This document shows positions 1 to 9,441 of a stretch of 64,000 nt of DNA, piece by piece. Numbering within the stretch: the first letter of the stretch is position 1; each line of letters starts with the position of its first letter. Source of the stretch: Micavibrio sp. UBA1672 (GTDB taxonomy: Bacteria; Pseudomonadota; Alphaproteobacteria; Micavibrionales; Micavibrionaceae); contig DCKO01000025.1 of the NCBI GenBank assembly GCA_002320665.1, positions 21,350 through 85,349 of the forward strand, read 5' to 3'. The notes below the pieces were generated by a model. The model was not told where the DNA came from. It saw nothing but the letters and a program-made list of their open reading frames with translations, and made no database searches. Made by a program: the position numbers and the translations under genes.

Positions 1-20
1 TGGCGGGGGATTTTTATCTT

Positions 21-524
21 ATGGCAGACAAACGTATTTGCATTGGTAAAATAACAGCTCCGCATGGCATCAAAGGATTGGTAAAAATCCTTCCCCTATG
101 CGAAGACACATCCCTATTAAACGGCGCAGTCTATACGGATGAGCAAAATCACGACACGATCGAGATTAAGCTTAAGAATAAATCCGGCAAATATATCCTT
201 GCAGAAATAGCAGGAATTACCTCTCGTGAAGACGCAGAAAACAGCCGATGTTCTCTATTCGTTTCACGTGAAACGCTTCCCGATCTCTCAAGCAACGATG
301 AATATTACGTAGATGACCTAAAAGGCTTGACCGTAAAGAGCCAAAATAATGAAGAAATAGGCAAGGTTATTGATGTGCAAAATTATGGCGCTGGCCCCCT
401 GCTAGAAATTCAGCCAAAATCGGCTAATTCCTACTTCCTACCCTTTCGTGATGAGAACATAGTGGACGTTGATTTAGAAAGCGGTATTGTTATTGTGCAA
501 AACCAAGATGATTTTATTTTATGA
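21..524 (+). CDS. rimM: 16S rRNA processing protein RimM
   Basis: RimM binds ribosomal protein S19 and assists maturation of the 3' domain of the 30S subunit. The 167-residue product has the usual family length. Its N-terminal RimM barrel opens with the typical IGKITAPHGIKG segment near residues 8-19, and a C-terminal PRC-barrel-like part carries YYVDDLKGL and the FLPFRDE motif. A GGGGGA run at 5-10 may serve as ribosome binding site. The stop overlaps the next start by four bases (ATGA), implying translational coupling. rimM ahead of trmD and rplS is the classic ribosomal order; rpsP would be expected just off the left edge. Confidence 0.95.
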   Translation: MADKRICIGKITAPHGIKGLVKILPLCEDTSLLNGAVYTDEQNHDTIEIKLKNKSGKYILAEIAGITSREDAENSRCSLFVSRETLPDLSSNDEYYVDDLKGLTVKSQNNEEIGKVIDVQNYGAGPLLEIQPKSANSYFLPFRDENIVDVDLESGIVIVQNQDDFIL

Positions 525-1198
525 AGATCAACTATTTTATATTTGACTTTGATGGTGTGGTTGCGGATACGGAAGATGTCTTCGCCAAGTTTGACTGCCA
601 GATCATCAGCGAATATCTTGCAAAAGCAGGTTTTGACCACACAATTCCTTATGAAGAAATGCGAGGTTTGGCAGGCATACCGGGTGAAGAGAAATTCTGC
701 CGTATATGTCATAACCATAATATTGATCCAGAGCCACTCGCAGAAAGTTTCACGAAAGAGCGTACAAAACGCAGAAAATCACTGTTTGAGAACCATCCAG
801 TTTCCCTTGGTAAAAACTTAAGGCAATTTTTAGCACAAATAGATGGGCGTTTTGCGCTAGCGACGAATAAAGAAAAGCATAAATTGGATAATGACATAAA
901 AGTTATGGGGGTAGATGCTCTTTTTCCGACTATGGTGAGTTGCGATCCGCCATTACGTCGCAAGCCAGAACCCGATGTTATTATAGAGGCTATGAAACGC
1001 CTTAATGCCCAGCCAAAGAAATGCGCCTATATTGGCGACAATGTATCTGATATTAAAGCGGCTATTGCAGCTAACGTTACCCCTATTGGCTTTGTTATTG
1101 ATAGTGTAATTGACAAAGAAGCACATGGCACAAAATTAAAAGATGCTGGTGCCGCCATGATTATCAGTGACTTTACAGACTTACTGCCTTACAAATAG
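521..1198 (+). CDS. HAD-superfamily hydrolase (phosphatase-like)
   Basis: The 225-residue product is a haloacid dehalogenase-type phosphatase of the subclass with an alpha-helical cap. Motif I is FDFDGVVADT at residues 8-17, with the nucleophile and acid/base aspartates. Motif II is the LATN segment, motif III a conserved lysine in RRKPEPD, and motif IV GDNVSDIKAA with the Mg-binding acidic residues. The substrate cannot be read from sequence; phosphoglycolate- or beta-phosphoglucomutase-like members share this form. It overlaps rimM by four bases and ends five bases before trmD, so it is cotranscribed within the ribosomal operon, an unusual place for a HAD gene. Confidence 0.85.
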   Translation: MKINYFIFDFDGVVADTEDVFAKFDCQIISEYLAKAGFDHTIPYEEMRGLAGIPGEEKFCRICHNHNIDPEPLAESFTKERTKRRKSLFENHPVSLGKNLRQFLAQIDGRFALATNKEKHKLDNDIKVMGVDALFPTMVSCDPPLRRKPEPDVIIEAMKRLNAQPKKCAYIGDNVSDIKAAIAANVTPIGFVIDSVIDKEAHGTKLKDAGAAMIISDFTDLLPYK

Positions 1199-1202
1199 AT
1201 CT

Positions 1203-1928
1203 ATGAGTAAATCACCTTGGCACGTTAATATCCTTACTCTTTTTCCCGAGATGTTCCCGGGTAGTTTGGGGCAATCCTTATCCGGTAAGGCTCTTGAAAA
1301 GGGCTTATGGTCATATGATACCGTTAATATGCGTGATTTTGGGCATGGCGTACATAAGGCTGTTGATGATACGCCTTTTGGTGGAGGGGCCGGTATGGTT
1401 TTGCGCGCCGATGTGCTTGAGGATGCCCTGCTCTCTTTACCTCATAAGGCTGCTAAGAACATCTATATGTCACCGAGGGGCAAACCATTGACTCAAAACA
1501 AGGTTACTGAGCTTACTAAGATACCGGAAATAACCATTCTATGCGGACGCTATGAAGGTGTTGATCAACGCTTGCTGGATGCGCATAATTTTGAAGAAGT
1601 CAGTATTGGCGATTATGTTCTTTCAGGCGGGGAGCCTGCCGCTATTATCCTAATGGATGCGTGTATTCGTCTTTTGGACGGGGTAATGGGGAACACGCAA
1701 ACCCCTGATGAAGAAAGTTTTTCCAACGGTTTGCTGGAATATCCTCATTATACAAAGCCTGCAAGCTGGACGGATTCCAGTGGCGCTCAACATGATGTGC
1801 CGGAAGTCCTAACATCAGGCCATCACAAGAAGATTGCGCAGTGGCGCAAAGAGCGCTCCGAAGCGATTACAAAGCAAAACAGGCCTGACCTTTGGGAAAT
1901 CCATAAAAACAAAGAAAAGAGCTTGTAA
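1203..1928 (+). CDS. trmD: tRNA (guanine-N1)-methyltransferase TrmD
   Basis: TrmD methylates G37 of tRNAs at N1 with S-adenosylmethionine, which prevents +1 frameshifting. The 241-residue product starts at ATG 1203; an upstream in-frame start at 1167 would add twelve unrelated residues inside the HAD gene. Family landmarks are the N-terminal ILTLFPEMFPG, the TPFGGGAGMV motif, LCGRYEGVDQR and the trefoil-knot SAM-binding segment IGDYVLSGGEPAA. The C-terminal domain carries the LLEYPHYTKP motif. It lies four bases behind the HAD gene and upstream of rplS, the standard bacterial arrangement. Confidence 0.97.
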   Translation: MSKSPWHVNILTLFPEMFPGSLGQSLSGKALEKGLWSYDTVNMRDFGHGVHKAVDDTPFGGGAGMVLRADVLEDALLSLPHKAAKNIYMSPRGKPLTQNKVTELTKIPEITILCGRYEGVDQRLLDAHNFEEVSIGDYVLSGGEPAAIILMDACIRLLDGVMGNTQTPDEESFSNGLLEYPHYTKPASWTDSSGAQHDVPEVLTSGHHKKIAQWRKERSEAITKQNRPDLWEIHKNKEKSL

Positions 1929-1929
1929 A

Positions 1930-2043
1930 TTGGCGTAAAATCCTATACAAGGACGCCAACTCATTAGAGTTATCCATAAAAAGAGAATTGAGCCGCCGGG
2001 CTTTTATAGTGAAAGCTTCGAAATCGGGCTCTGAGAAAAAGGA
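1930..2043 (+). other. structured rplS leader (inverted repeats)
   Basis: The trmD-rplS gap holds several inverted repeats. TTGGCGT (1930-1936) pairs with ACGCCAA (1953-1959). A second element has outer arms GAGCC (1990-1994) and GGCTC (2027-2031) enclosing an inner stem GCTTT (2000-2004) and AAAGC (2012-2016). No T-run follows either hairpin, so they do not look like plain terminators. An RNA leader of the L19 gene, possibly regulatory, is my inference. The ribosome binding site is probably AAAAAGGA at 2036-2043. Confidence 0.35.
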
Positions 2044-2052
2044 TTAAAGAAG

Positions 2053-2487
2053 ATGAATACATTACAGAAATTCGAAGCCAAGCAACTTGCAAAGCTTCAA
2101 GAAGCAAAGCAAGTTCCTGCGTTTTCACCAGGGGACACAATCAAAGTTAACGTGAAAGTTAAAGAAGGGACACGTGAGCGTATTCAGGCTTATGAAGGCG
2201 TTTGTATTGCCCGTGGCGGTTCAGGCGTGAATGAGACTTTTACAGTCCGTAAAATCAGCTATGGCGAAGGTGTTGAGCGTGTATTTCCACTTTGGAGTTC
2301 ACGTGTTGACTCAATTGAATTGGTGCGCCGTGGTTCTGTTCGTCGTGCGAAACTTTACTACCTTCGTGATCGTCGCGGTAAATCTGCCCGTATCACAGAG
2401 CGTACAACTGGTCACGGTATTGAAGCCAGACCAGAAAAAGAGAAGAAGGCTCCTAAGACTAAGGCTAAAAAAGAAGCTAAGAAGTAA
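2053..2487 (+). CDS. rplS: 50S ribosomal protein L19
   Basis: L19 sits at the interface of the 30S and 50S subunits. The 144-residue product matches the family, with [16 protein letters not shown] near residues 26-41, the [11 protein letters not shown] segment, the conserved ESVERVFP-like stretch [13 protein letters not shown] and the [14 protein letters not shown] motif. The last ~25 residues form a lysine/alanine-rich extension of the kind common in alphaproteobacterial L19 and probably disordered. It is the last gene of the rimM-HAD-trmD-rplS block and is followed by a likely terminator. Confidence 0.97.
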   Translation: MNTLQKFEAKQLAKLQEAKQVPAFSPGDTIKVNVKVKEGTRERIQAYEGVCIARGGSGVNETFTVRKISYGEGVERVFPLWSSRVDSIELVRRGSVRRAKLYYLRDRRGKSARITERTTGHGIEARPEKEKKAPKTKAKKEAKK

Positions 2488-2517
2488 TTACTTCTGCCTT
2501 TATTGGAATTTAAAGAG

Positions 2518-2550
2518 AGCGGCGCGTTTATTCGGGTCGCTTTTATTTTG
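2518..2550 (+). terminator. probable intrinsic terminator of the rplS operon
   Basis: AGCGGC (2518-2523) pairs with GTCGCT (2536-2541), with one G-T wobble, and is followed by TTTATTTTG. The position 30 bases after the rplS stop fits. The stem is short, so confidence is moderate. Confidence 0.5.
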
Positions 2551-2623
2551 CATATTTGTAACAGAACACTAAAAATCTTCGAATATTTTGGTAAGACCTA
2601 TCCATTCAAAGCAGGAGGATGCC

Positions 2624-3007
2624 ATGCTTGTAACCCCATTATATGCGGCTGTATTTGCGTTGATTTACGTGTATCTGTCTATTCGTGTGTATAAGCTGAC
2701 GAACCAGAATGGTATATGTCCTGTCGGTGAAGAAAAATCCAAGATTGCGGCGGAAATTGCCAAGCATCAGAGCTTCTCCGAGTTTGTAGTTCTGGGCTTG
2801 ATCCTGTTTTTCTTTCTGGAGATCTCCGGCGGGCCGCAAGTTCTGGTGCATGTTGCCGCTATAGCACTTGGTGTCGGGCGCTTAATGACCTCGTGCAGTT
2901 CCTGTCAGGAAAGCGCCACAAAGAAATATGAGAAGTTGGGGCCAGCCCTAAGCTATACTTCTATTGTGGCAGTATCCTTTGGAATCCTGTATTTCCGCTA
3001 TTTCTAG
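2624..3007 (+). CDS. MAPEG family membrane protein (YecN-like)
   Basis: The 127-residue integral membrane protein belongs to the MAPEG superfamily, relatives of membrane glutathione transferases. It has four hydrophobic segments, the first right at the N-terminus (LVTPLYAAVFALIYVYLS), then the family-like stretch with RVYKLTNQN, and further segments FVVLGLILFFFLE, VLVHVAAIALGVGRL and YTSIVAVSFGILYF. Start ATG 2624 is preferred over the longer frame from 2588 because AGGAGG at 2613-2618 is ideally spaced. A CSSC pair follows the third segment, which is not a general family feature. The substrate is unknown. It converges on and overlaps the SCO1-type gene by four bases. Confidence 0.8.
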   Translation: MLVTPLYAAVFALIYVYLSIRVYKLTNQNGICPVGEEKSKIAAEIAKHQSFSEFVVLGLILFFFLEISGGPQVLVHVAAIALGVGRLMTSCSSCQESATKKYEKLGPALSYTSIVAVSFGILYFRYF

Positions 3008-3657
3008 CTTTCGTTTTGCAAGATCGCCTTGATTTCCTCGGTCATTGTGCCGACTTTATCCTTCGTGGAATAAAGCTTGATCAGATTATTTTCAGGCGAC
3101 ATGAAATACATGAAAGATGAGTGATCCATCATATATTCATCCATCATCTCGTTTTCAACTTTGCTGGCATAGACCTTAAAGGAATCCTTGACCGCATCAA
3201 TTTGTTCTTGAGAGCCTGTAAGTCCGACAAGTTTCGGGTGGTATTGCTCAACATAGGCTTTGATAATCTCTGGCGTATCGCGTTCGGGGTCGATAGAAAT
3301 CAGCATGGGCTGGACCTTATCTTCCAACTCACCAAGACCTTCCATGATTTTAGCCATGCGGCCTAATTCGGTTGGACACACAGCTGGACAATAGGTGAAT
3401 CCAAAGAAGATCAGCTTGTACTGATCTGCGTAGTTTTCTTGTGTTACGGTCTCACCATCCTGATTAACAAGCTCAAAATCCCCACCAAGTTCGGGTACGC
3501 CCAAAGACATCCCCGTGGCCTTGGCTTCTTTCTTTTCCTCGGGCATTTCGATAACACCGCCAGCCAATTCCTGAGTCTTTTGATATTGTGTGATCCCCAC
3601 ACCGATCAACACACCAATCATGGCAAAGAAAACAAGTCTTAGATATCTGTTTTTCAT
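3004..3657 (-). CDS. SCO1/SenC/PrrC family copper chaperone
   Basis: SCO proteins deliver copper to the CuA site of cytochrome c oxidase or act as periplasmic thiol redox factors. The 217-residue product has one N-terminal membrane anchor (residues ~7-25) and then a thioredoxin-like fold. The copper ligands are present: CPAVC (CxxxC) in the segment FTYCPAVCPTELG, and the distal histidine in DHSSFMYFM. No cytochrome oxidase gene is in the window, so its partner is off-screen. It is divergent from the TPP-riboswitch operon and converges with the MAPEG gene. AAGGGA lies just upstream of its ATG. Confidence 0.9.
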   Translation of the reverse strand: MKNRYLRLVFFAMIGVLIGVGITQYQKTQELAGGVIEMPEEKKEAKATGMSLGVPELGGDFELVNQDGETVTQENYADQYKLIFFGFTYCPAVCPTELGRMAKIMEGLGELEDKVQPMLISIDPERDTPEIIKAYVEQYHPKLVGLTGSQEQIDAVKDSFKVYASKVENEMMDEYMMDHSSFMYFMSPENNLIKLYSTKDKVGTMTEEIKAILQNES

Positions 3658-3750
3658 GACGTCATCCCTTCTTAGATTTCATCAGTATTATTTCGCTGCG
3701 ACACCTTGACAATTCGCACCGTAAAAGTAAAGCTGCTTTATTCAATTTAC

Positions 3751-3823
3751 AGCCTTAGGGGTGCATATTTTGCTGAGATTATACCCTTGGAACCTGATGG
3801 TTAAAACCTGCGTAGGAAAAGGA
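3751..3823 (+). promoter_or_regulatory. TPP riboswitch (THI element)
   Basis: The conserved THI-box core is visible: AGGGGTGC (3757-3764), GCTGAGA (3772-3778), ACCCTTGGAACCTGATGG (3783-3800), a GGTTAAAACC hairpin, then TGCGTAGGAAAAGGA. The closing P1 helix can form from CCTT (3753-3756) and AAGG (3819-3822). That 3' strand contains the purine-rich ribosome binding site about nine bases before the ATG at 3832. This suggests that TPP binding blocks translation initiation directly. A perfect -35 TTGACA at 3706-3711 lies upstream, but I see no good -10. The element controls the CHMI-family gene and probably thiC. Confidence 0.93.
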
Positions 3824-3831
3824 AAAACGCT

Positions 3832-4176
3832 ATGCCGCATATAATTGTTGAATACTCGAAAAACCTAGAAGAGCTTTTTGATCTGCCCGATATGCTGATT
3901 GACATGCATGAGGCTTTGGCCGGAAAAGGCATTGAAAAGACGCGCATTAAAACCCGCGGCATTAGCATAGACCATGCGATTGTAGGCGATACAGGGCATG
4001 AGGGCGCGATGATGCATTGCACCCTACTCTTACTAGAGGGGCGCGACATCGAGACCAAGAAAGACTACGGCGATGCCCTTCATCATGTCATGAGCCACAA
4101 GGTTGCCAATATCATTGATCACTGCGCCGTGACGCTGGAAATTCGCGATATGGATCGCGATACGTATTATCTATAA
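3832..4176 (+). CDS. 5-carboxymethyl-2-hydroxymuconate isomerase (CHMI) family tautomerase
   Basis: The 114-residue product resembles CHMI, a tautomerase-superfamily enzyme of homoprotocatechuate degradation. It begins M-PHIIVEYSKN, so removal of Met exposes the catalytic N-terminal proline. DLPDML, the RIKTRG segment and the DYGDALHHVM helix match the family pattern. No other aromatic-degradation gene is nearby. It is instead the first gene behind a TPP riboswitch and lies 40 bases ahead of thiC, so a role in thiamine pyrimidine synthesis or in handling a keto-enol by-product is a reasonable inference. I know of no established role for this family in thiamine metabolism. The family call is good; the physiological role is open. 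Confidence 0.82.
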   Translation: MPHIIVEYSKNLEELFDLPDMLIDMHEALAGKGIEKTRIKTRGISIDHAIVGDTGHEGAMMHCTLLLLEGRDIETKKDYGDALHHVMSHKVANIIDHCAVTLEIRDMDRDTYYL

Positions 4177-4204
4177 AAAATCATTGAAATATAATTATAA
4201 GTAA

Positions 4205-6006
<1,802 letters not shown>

Positions 6007-6007
<1 letters not shown>

Positions 6008-6693
6008 TGGACGCGGAAGACCAAGGTAATTTTCTTTCATTTTTCTTGGCTATTTTAAGCGCAAGTCTTATTGCATGGTCTATATGCATTTTACAATTTG
6101 AACTCCCACCTATTGAAAAATATATATCCAGCCTTGAAGAAAAATATAGTAAAAAGCAAGTAATTATAGATAAAGGGAGTCAACTATGGCAAATTACTGG
6201 ACAAAGAATTCAAAGCGTAAAAATATTGCTAACTATTATTAATCACGGCAAGCCTAATAGTGTTTCAAAATCCACATTAGTTGACGCTGAGATTGAGATG
6301 ACTGATGCTCTATTACAAAGGTATTATTTAGCACATAATGATAAATACGAAGACGCACTTGATGAGCAAAAAAAACGTGCACAAATAAAAAATACAATCC
6401 GTTCATTAGTACATAACGCTATTTATGGCGGAGCAGAACATGATAAAGCATTAGTAAAATACCAAAACCAACTTGTTGATGATTATTTTGATATCATGAA
6501 CGTTGTTGCAAAAGAGAGAGATAAATTTAAAAAACAAATACATGAAAAAAGTATTGAGGTAAGAAAACTAAGAGACCGTTCTACATATATACAAATCATT
6601 TCTATATTCATATCTTTATGTGCGGCAAGATTGCTTGAATTTAGGTCTCTAGGAAACAAAATCTACAATTTTCTAAGAAATTTGAGGCAATAG
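6007..6693 (+). CDS. hypothetical membrane-anchored coiled-coil protein
   Basis: I do not recognise this 228-residue protein. An N-terminal transmembrane segment (about residues 10-31, FLSFFLAILSASLIAWSICI) is followed by a charged, probably helical body of about 160 residues rich in Lys, Glu, Gln and Asn, and a second hydrophobic segment near residues 195-212 (IQIISIFISLCAARLL). The start is ATG 6007, overlapping the thiC stop as TGATG; a TTG at 6004 is also in frame. The gene is much more AT-rich than thiC and favours AAA, ATA and TTA codons, which hints at separate origin. It could be cotranscribed with thiC, but nothing in it suggests thiamine metabolism. Confidence 0.6.
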
Positions 6694-6700
6694 TTAATAA

Positions 6701-7399
6701 TCACAAACTACTCTCAGGGCTATCATTCGGGTTGGTGGGGGTGGATTGTGCTTGCGGCTGCGCGTCGGCTTGTGGAGCGTTATCCCGTATCAGGGCTTTA
6801 ACCTCTGGCATAAACTCTCTGAAATTATGTGCGGTGTCCCTGTCTTTTGAATCGGAGTCCAGCAAGATGAGCTGCGTGTTCGGATTATATTGGCTGAGCT
6901 CGCTATGGCGTTGTTTTCCGACGCGACGATAGGAGCGCATGGATGAGAGAATAAAATTCGTCGGGCAGTCAATCCCTTCGGGGCACTCCTTTCCCGCCAA
7001 TGTCGGGTCCAGCAGCGTCAGTTGCGATAAATTATGATTGGGCGCGGCCATCAAAGCGCCTGCTCCACCTGCACTATGGGCGATGATTTCGAATTGCTCT
7101 GGTTTATAGATATCATAATCGGCGTAATAGCCTTCAACGACACTATTCACCGCATCTTTGAAGTTTGAAAATACATTTTCGGGGTCGGCCTCATTCAGCT
7201 TTACCCCTGTCATATCAGGCAGGACCGTCGCCGCACCGCGCTCCATTGCTCCTCTGCGTAAATTTTGCATCAGATCATCAGAGGGCTTCATGTCAAAGCC
7301 TGAGAAGATAAAGGCTAGAGTGCTCGGGTTTTCGGGGATTATGACATGGCTTCTGATCCCGTTATAATCGACCAGTTTTTCTGTAACTTTATCGCTCAT
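6701..7399 (-). CDS. alpha/beta-hydrolase-like protein, paralogue 2
   Basis: The 232-residue protein looks like a small alpha/beta hydrolase. The nucleophile elbow is AHSAG with Ser109. The preceding strand FEIIAHS and the following helix GALMAAP fit the fold. LLDSDSKDRDTAH carries candidate catalytic Asp and His. It shares with the upstream gene the N-terminus (VDYNGIRSHV against VEYGGIKTHV), a SGF/PGY oxyanion region, RRGAM/RHGAM, AHSAG, NLSQLTLLD and FRE(F/V)(M/L)PE, so the two arose by tandem duplication. A Pro/Gln/Ala-rich tail (~20 residues) ends it. The start overlaps the upstream gene by 11 bases. Substrate unknown. Confidence 0.72.
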   Translation of the reverse strand: MSDKVTEKLVDYNGIRSHVIIPENPSTLAFIFSGFDMKPSDDLMQNLRRGAMERGAATVLPDMTGVKLNEADPENVFSNFKDAVNSVVEGYYADYDIYKPEQFEIIAHSAGGAGALMAAPNHNLSQLTLLDPTLAGKECPEGIDCPTNFILSSMRSYRRVGKQRHSELSQYNPNTQLILLDSDSKDRDTAHNFREFMPEVKALIRDNAPQADAQPQAQSTPTNPNDSPESSL

Positions 7400-8117
7400 A
7401 TTGCAAGTCCCATGGTATTAATAATTCTTGTTCGTGCATAGGATTTATTAGCTCTTCCTCGTTTAGCTCTTCTCCGCTTAGATCAGGCCTAGATATTGCG
7501 GGCGGCGCTAAATCTGTGACCAAGCGTCTTATTTCCGGCAGAACTTCGCGGAAACAATGTCCGGTCTCAAAATCTTTTTTAGTATCAAACTGTGTATGTG
7601 TATTATGTTGATTGTTATCTCTCAGCCGTTTATAGAGGTTTGCGCCGGAACGCTCGCAGGGTAAATAGGATGACGTAATAATATGCAAAGGGCAATCAAG
7701 CCCCCGTCCCCATTCTGGCGGCACGATTGTCATATCAAGCAGCGTTAATTGTGATAGGTTGTAATCCTTGGCATTGTGTAAGGATGCAGCAGCTCCCGCG
7801 CTATGAGCAATGATCTCAAAGCTGTCAGGGCGGTAATTGCTCTTATCTTCAAAATAACCGTTAATAACAGCCTCCACAGCCGGAATAAAATTTTTATAAG
7901 CCTGTCTGCGATCTCTTGGACAGAGTTCCAAATCGCTAAAATCAGGGCAAACAACAGCAGCTTGACGTCCCATAGCACCATGCCTGAGCGCCAACAGGAA
8001 GGTATCCTGTTTATGCATATTATAGCCCGGCATAATAAACGCCAAACCACTGGGTTCTAACGGCACGCTAACATGTGTTTTAATGCCGCCATATTCAACA
8101 ATTTTATCAATACTCAT
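7389..8117 (-). CDS. alpha/beta-hydrolase-like protein, paralogue 1
   Basis: The 242-residue tandem paralogue of the next gene has its nucleophile elbow at AHSAG with Ser106 and a candidate Asp/His pair in FDTKKDFETGH near residues 188-198. The glycine-containing PGYNMH loop after the second strand is the likely oxyanion region. It has no signal peptide, so a cytoplasmic enzyme is expected. It lies 12 bases downstream of rmuC and overlaps its paralogue by 11 bases, giving a three-gene minus-strand unit. Whether both copies act on the same substrate cannot be told. Lipase-, esterase- or peptidase-type activity is possible. Confidence 0.72.
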   Translation of the reverse strand: MSIDKIVEYGGIKTHVSVPLEPSGLAFIMPGYNMHKQDTFLLALRHGAMGRQAAVVCPDFSDLELCPRDRRQAYKNFIPAVEAVINGYFEDKSNYRPDSFEIIAHSAGAAASLHNAKDYNLSQLTLLDMTIVPPEWGRGLDCPLHIITSSYLPCERSGANLYKRLRDNNQHNTHTQFDTKKDFETGHCFREVLPEIRRLVTDLAPPAISRPDLSGEELNEEELINPMHEQELLIPWDLQYER

Positions 8118-8129
8118 AGTTTTAAGTTT

Positions 8130-9365
8130 TTAAGCCCGCTTTTTTTCTGCTTCATCTTCACTTGTCATATTAATCATTCTTGGTTGATTTTCCAAGATTT
8201 TTGTTTCGCCAATATCCTCCAAGCCTGCTTTGGCGGCTTGCAGATCCTTGAATTTACGGGCAGCTGGCAAGACTTGACGCTCCATTGATCCTACGGCTGC
8301 ATTATAGCCTGTCATTGCCGTATTGAGGGATTTCCCAACTTTTTCAAAGTGATCGGTGAACTTTAAGAAACGCTTATACAGATCAACACCCAGATCGGAA
8401 ATATCCTTGGCATTTTGTGCGAGTTCAACCTGACGCCAACTCATCCCGACCACACGAAGAAGGCTCATTAATAATGTAGGCGATGCTATAATTATATTCT
8501 GTGCAGCGGCATAATTCACCAGATCATGATCGGCCCTCAGCGCCATGGAATACACATGCTCGGATGGCAGGAAGAGCACTGTGAAATCCGGGCTATCTAC
8601 ATCCTCCCAGTAATTCTTACGGCCCAAAGCTTTGACATGATCACGAACCTGCTTGGCAACATTATGGACAAGCTGCTCATGCTCGGTTTCACTAATGTTT
8701 TCGGATAAGCGCTGAATGGATTCATTTAGAGGTGCTTTGGCATCGATAATGATATTAAAGCCGTCCTGCATACGGATAACCGCATCTGGGCGCTTGGTAT
8801 TGGCATTATCAATAGAGACTTGCGTTTCATAGTGAACCCCCTTAATCAGCCCTGATTTTTCCAGCAAGCGCTCAAGTATATACTCACCCCAGACACCTTG
8901 CGCAGATGGGTCGCGCAGCGCCCCGACAAGACGTGCAGTTTCGCGGTTTAAATTTCTAAGATCGTGACGTAAAGCCTCATCCGTTCCTTTGATTTGCTCG
9001 ACGATACTGGATAGGTTTTTTAAGTGTTCCTGAACTGGCGTGACCATCTCTTTGATGGCTTTTTGCCTTGTATCTAGATCATGTGCACCATCTTTTTTCA
9101 AGTTTTCAAAGCGTTGCTGGGCGAGTTGCAGGAATTGCTCTTGAGAGGCGTTAAGGGCATTTTGCGCTGTTGCCTGAAAACGCTGGTCCAGTACTTTTCC
9201 AGCCTCCTCCCATGCTTCTTCTCTGGCTTTCAGCTGCGCCTTCAGCTCGATATTTTCTGCCGTATATTTCTGACGGGCGTTCATATAATAAAAGCCCATA
9301 ACAGCAAGGCCGCAGGTGAAGGCTGCAAAAGCGATAAAGATGTTACTTAATGTAAAGACGTCCAT
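8130..9365 (-). CDS. rmuC: DNA recombination protein RmuC
   Basis: RmuC is a predicted nuclease-like protein that limits inversions at short inverted repeats. The 411-residue product has an N-terminal membrane segment (residues ~7-27) and a long coiled coil rich in Lys, Glu and Gln (about 35-130). The RmuC core follows, with GVWGEYILERLLEKSGL, KRPDAVIRM, the PD-(D/E)XK-like IIIDAKAPL and FTVLFLPSEHVY. The order and length fit the family. It heads a likely operon with two alpha/beta hydrolases and is divergent from the pilin-like gene at 9442. Confidence 0.93.
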   Translation of the reverse strand: MDVFTLSNIFIAFAAFTCGLAVMGFYYMNARQKYTAENIELKAQLKAREEAWEEAGKVLDQRFQATAQNALNASQEQFLQLAQQRFENLKKDGAHDLDTRQKAIKEMVTPVQEHLKNLSSIVEQIKGTDEALRHDLRNLNRETARLVGALRDPSAQGVWGEYILERLLEKSGLIKGVHYETQVSIDNANTKRPDAVIRMQDGFNIIIDAKAPLNESIQRLSENISETEHEQLVHNVAKQVRDHVKALGRKNYWEDVDSPDFTVLFLPSEHVYSMALRADHDLVNYAAAQNIIIASPTLLMSLLRVVGMSWRQVELAQNAKDISDLGVDLYKRFLKFTDHFEKVGKSLNTAMTGYNAAVGSMERQVLPAARKFKDLQAAKAGLEDIGETKILENQPRMINMTSEDEAEKKRA

Positions 9366-9441
9366 GAGCTTAATTGGCCTTTCGAGAGAAGTTTGCTAGT
9401 TTTAAGAATCAGTGAATAAAGCCTAGCACGCATAACAACAA

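Noticed and set aside
431..718. Antisense ORF over the rimM/HAD junction
   Set aside because: Shadow of real genes with no family similarity.
1167..1202. Upstream start that would lengthen TrmD by 12 residues
   Set aside because: Lies within the HAD gene; the family start matches ATG 1203.
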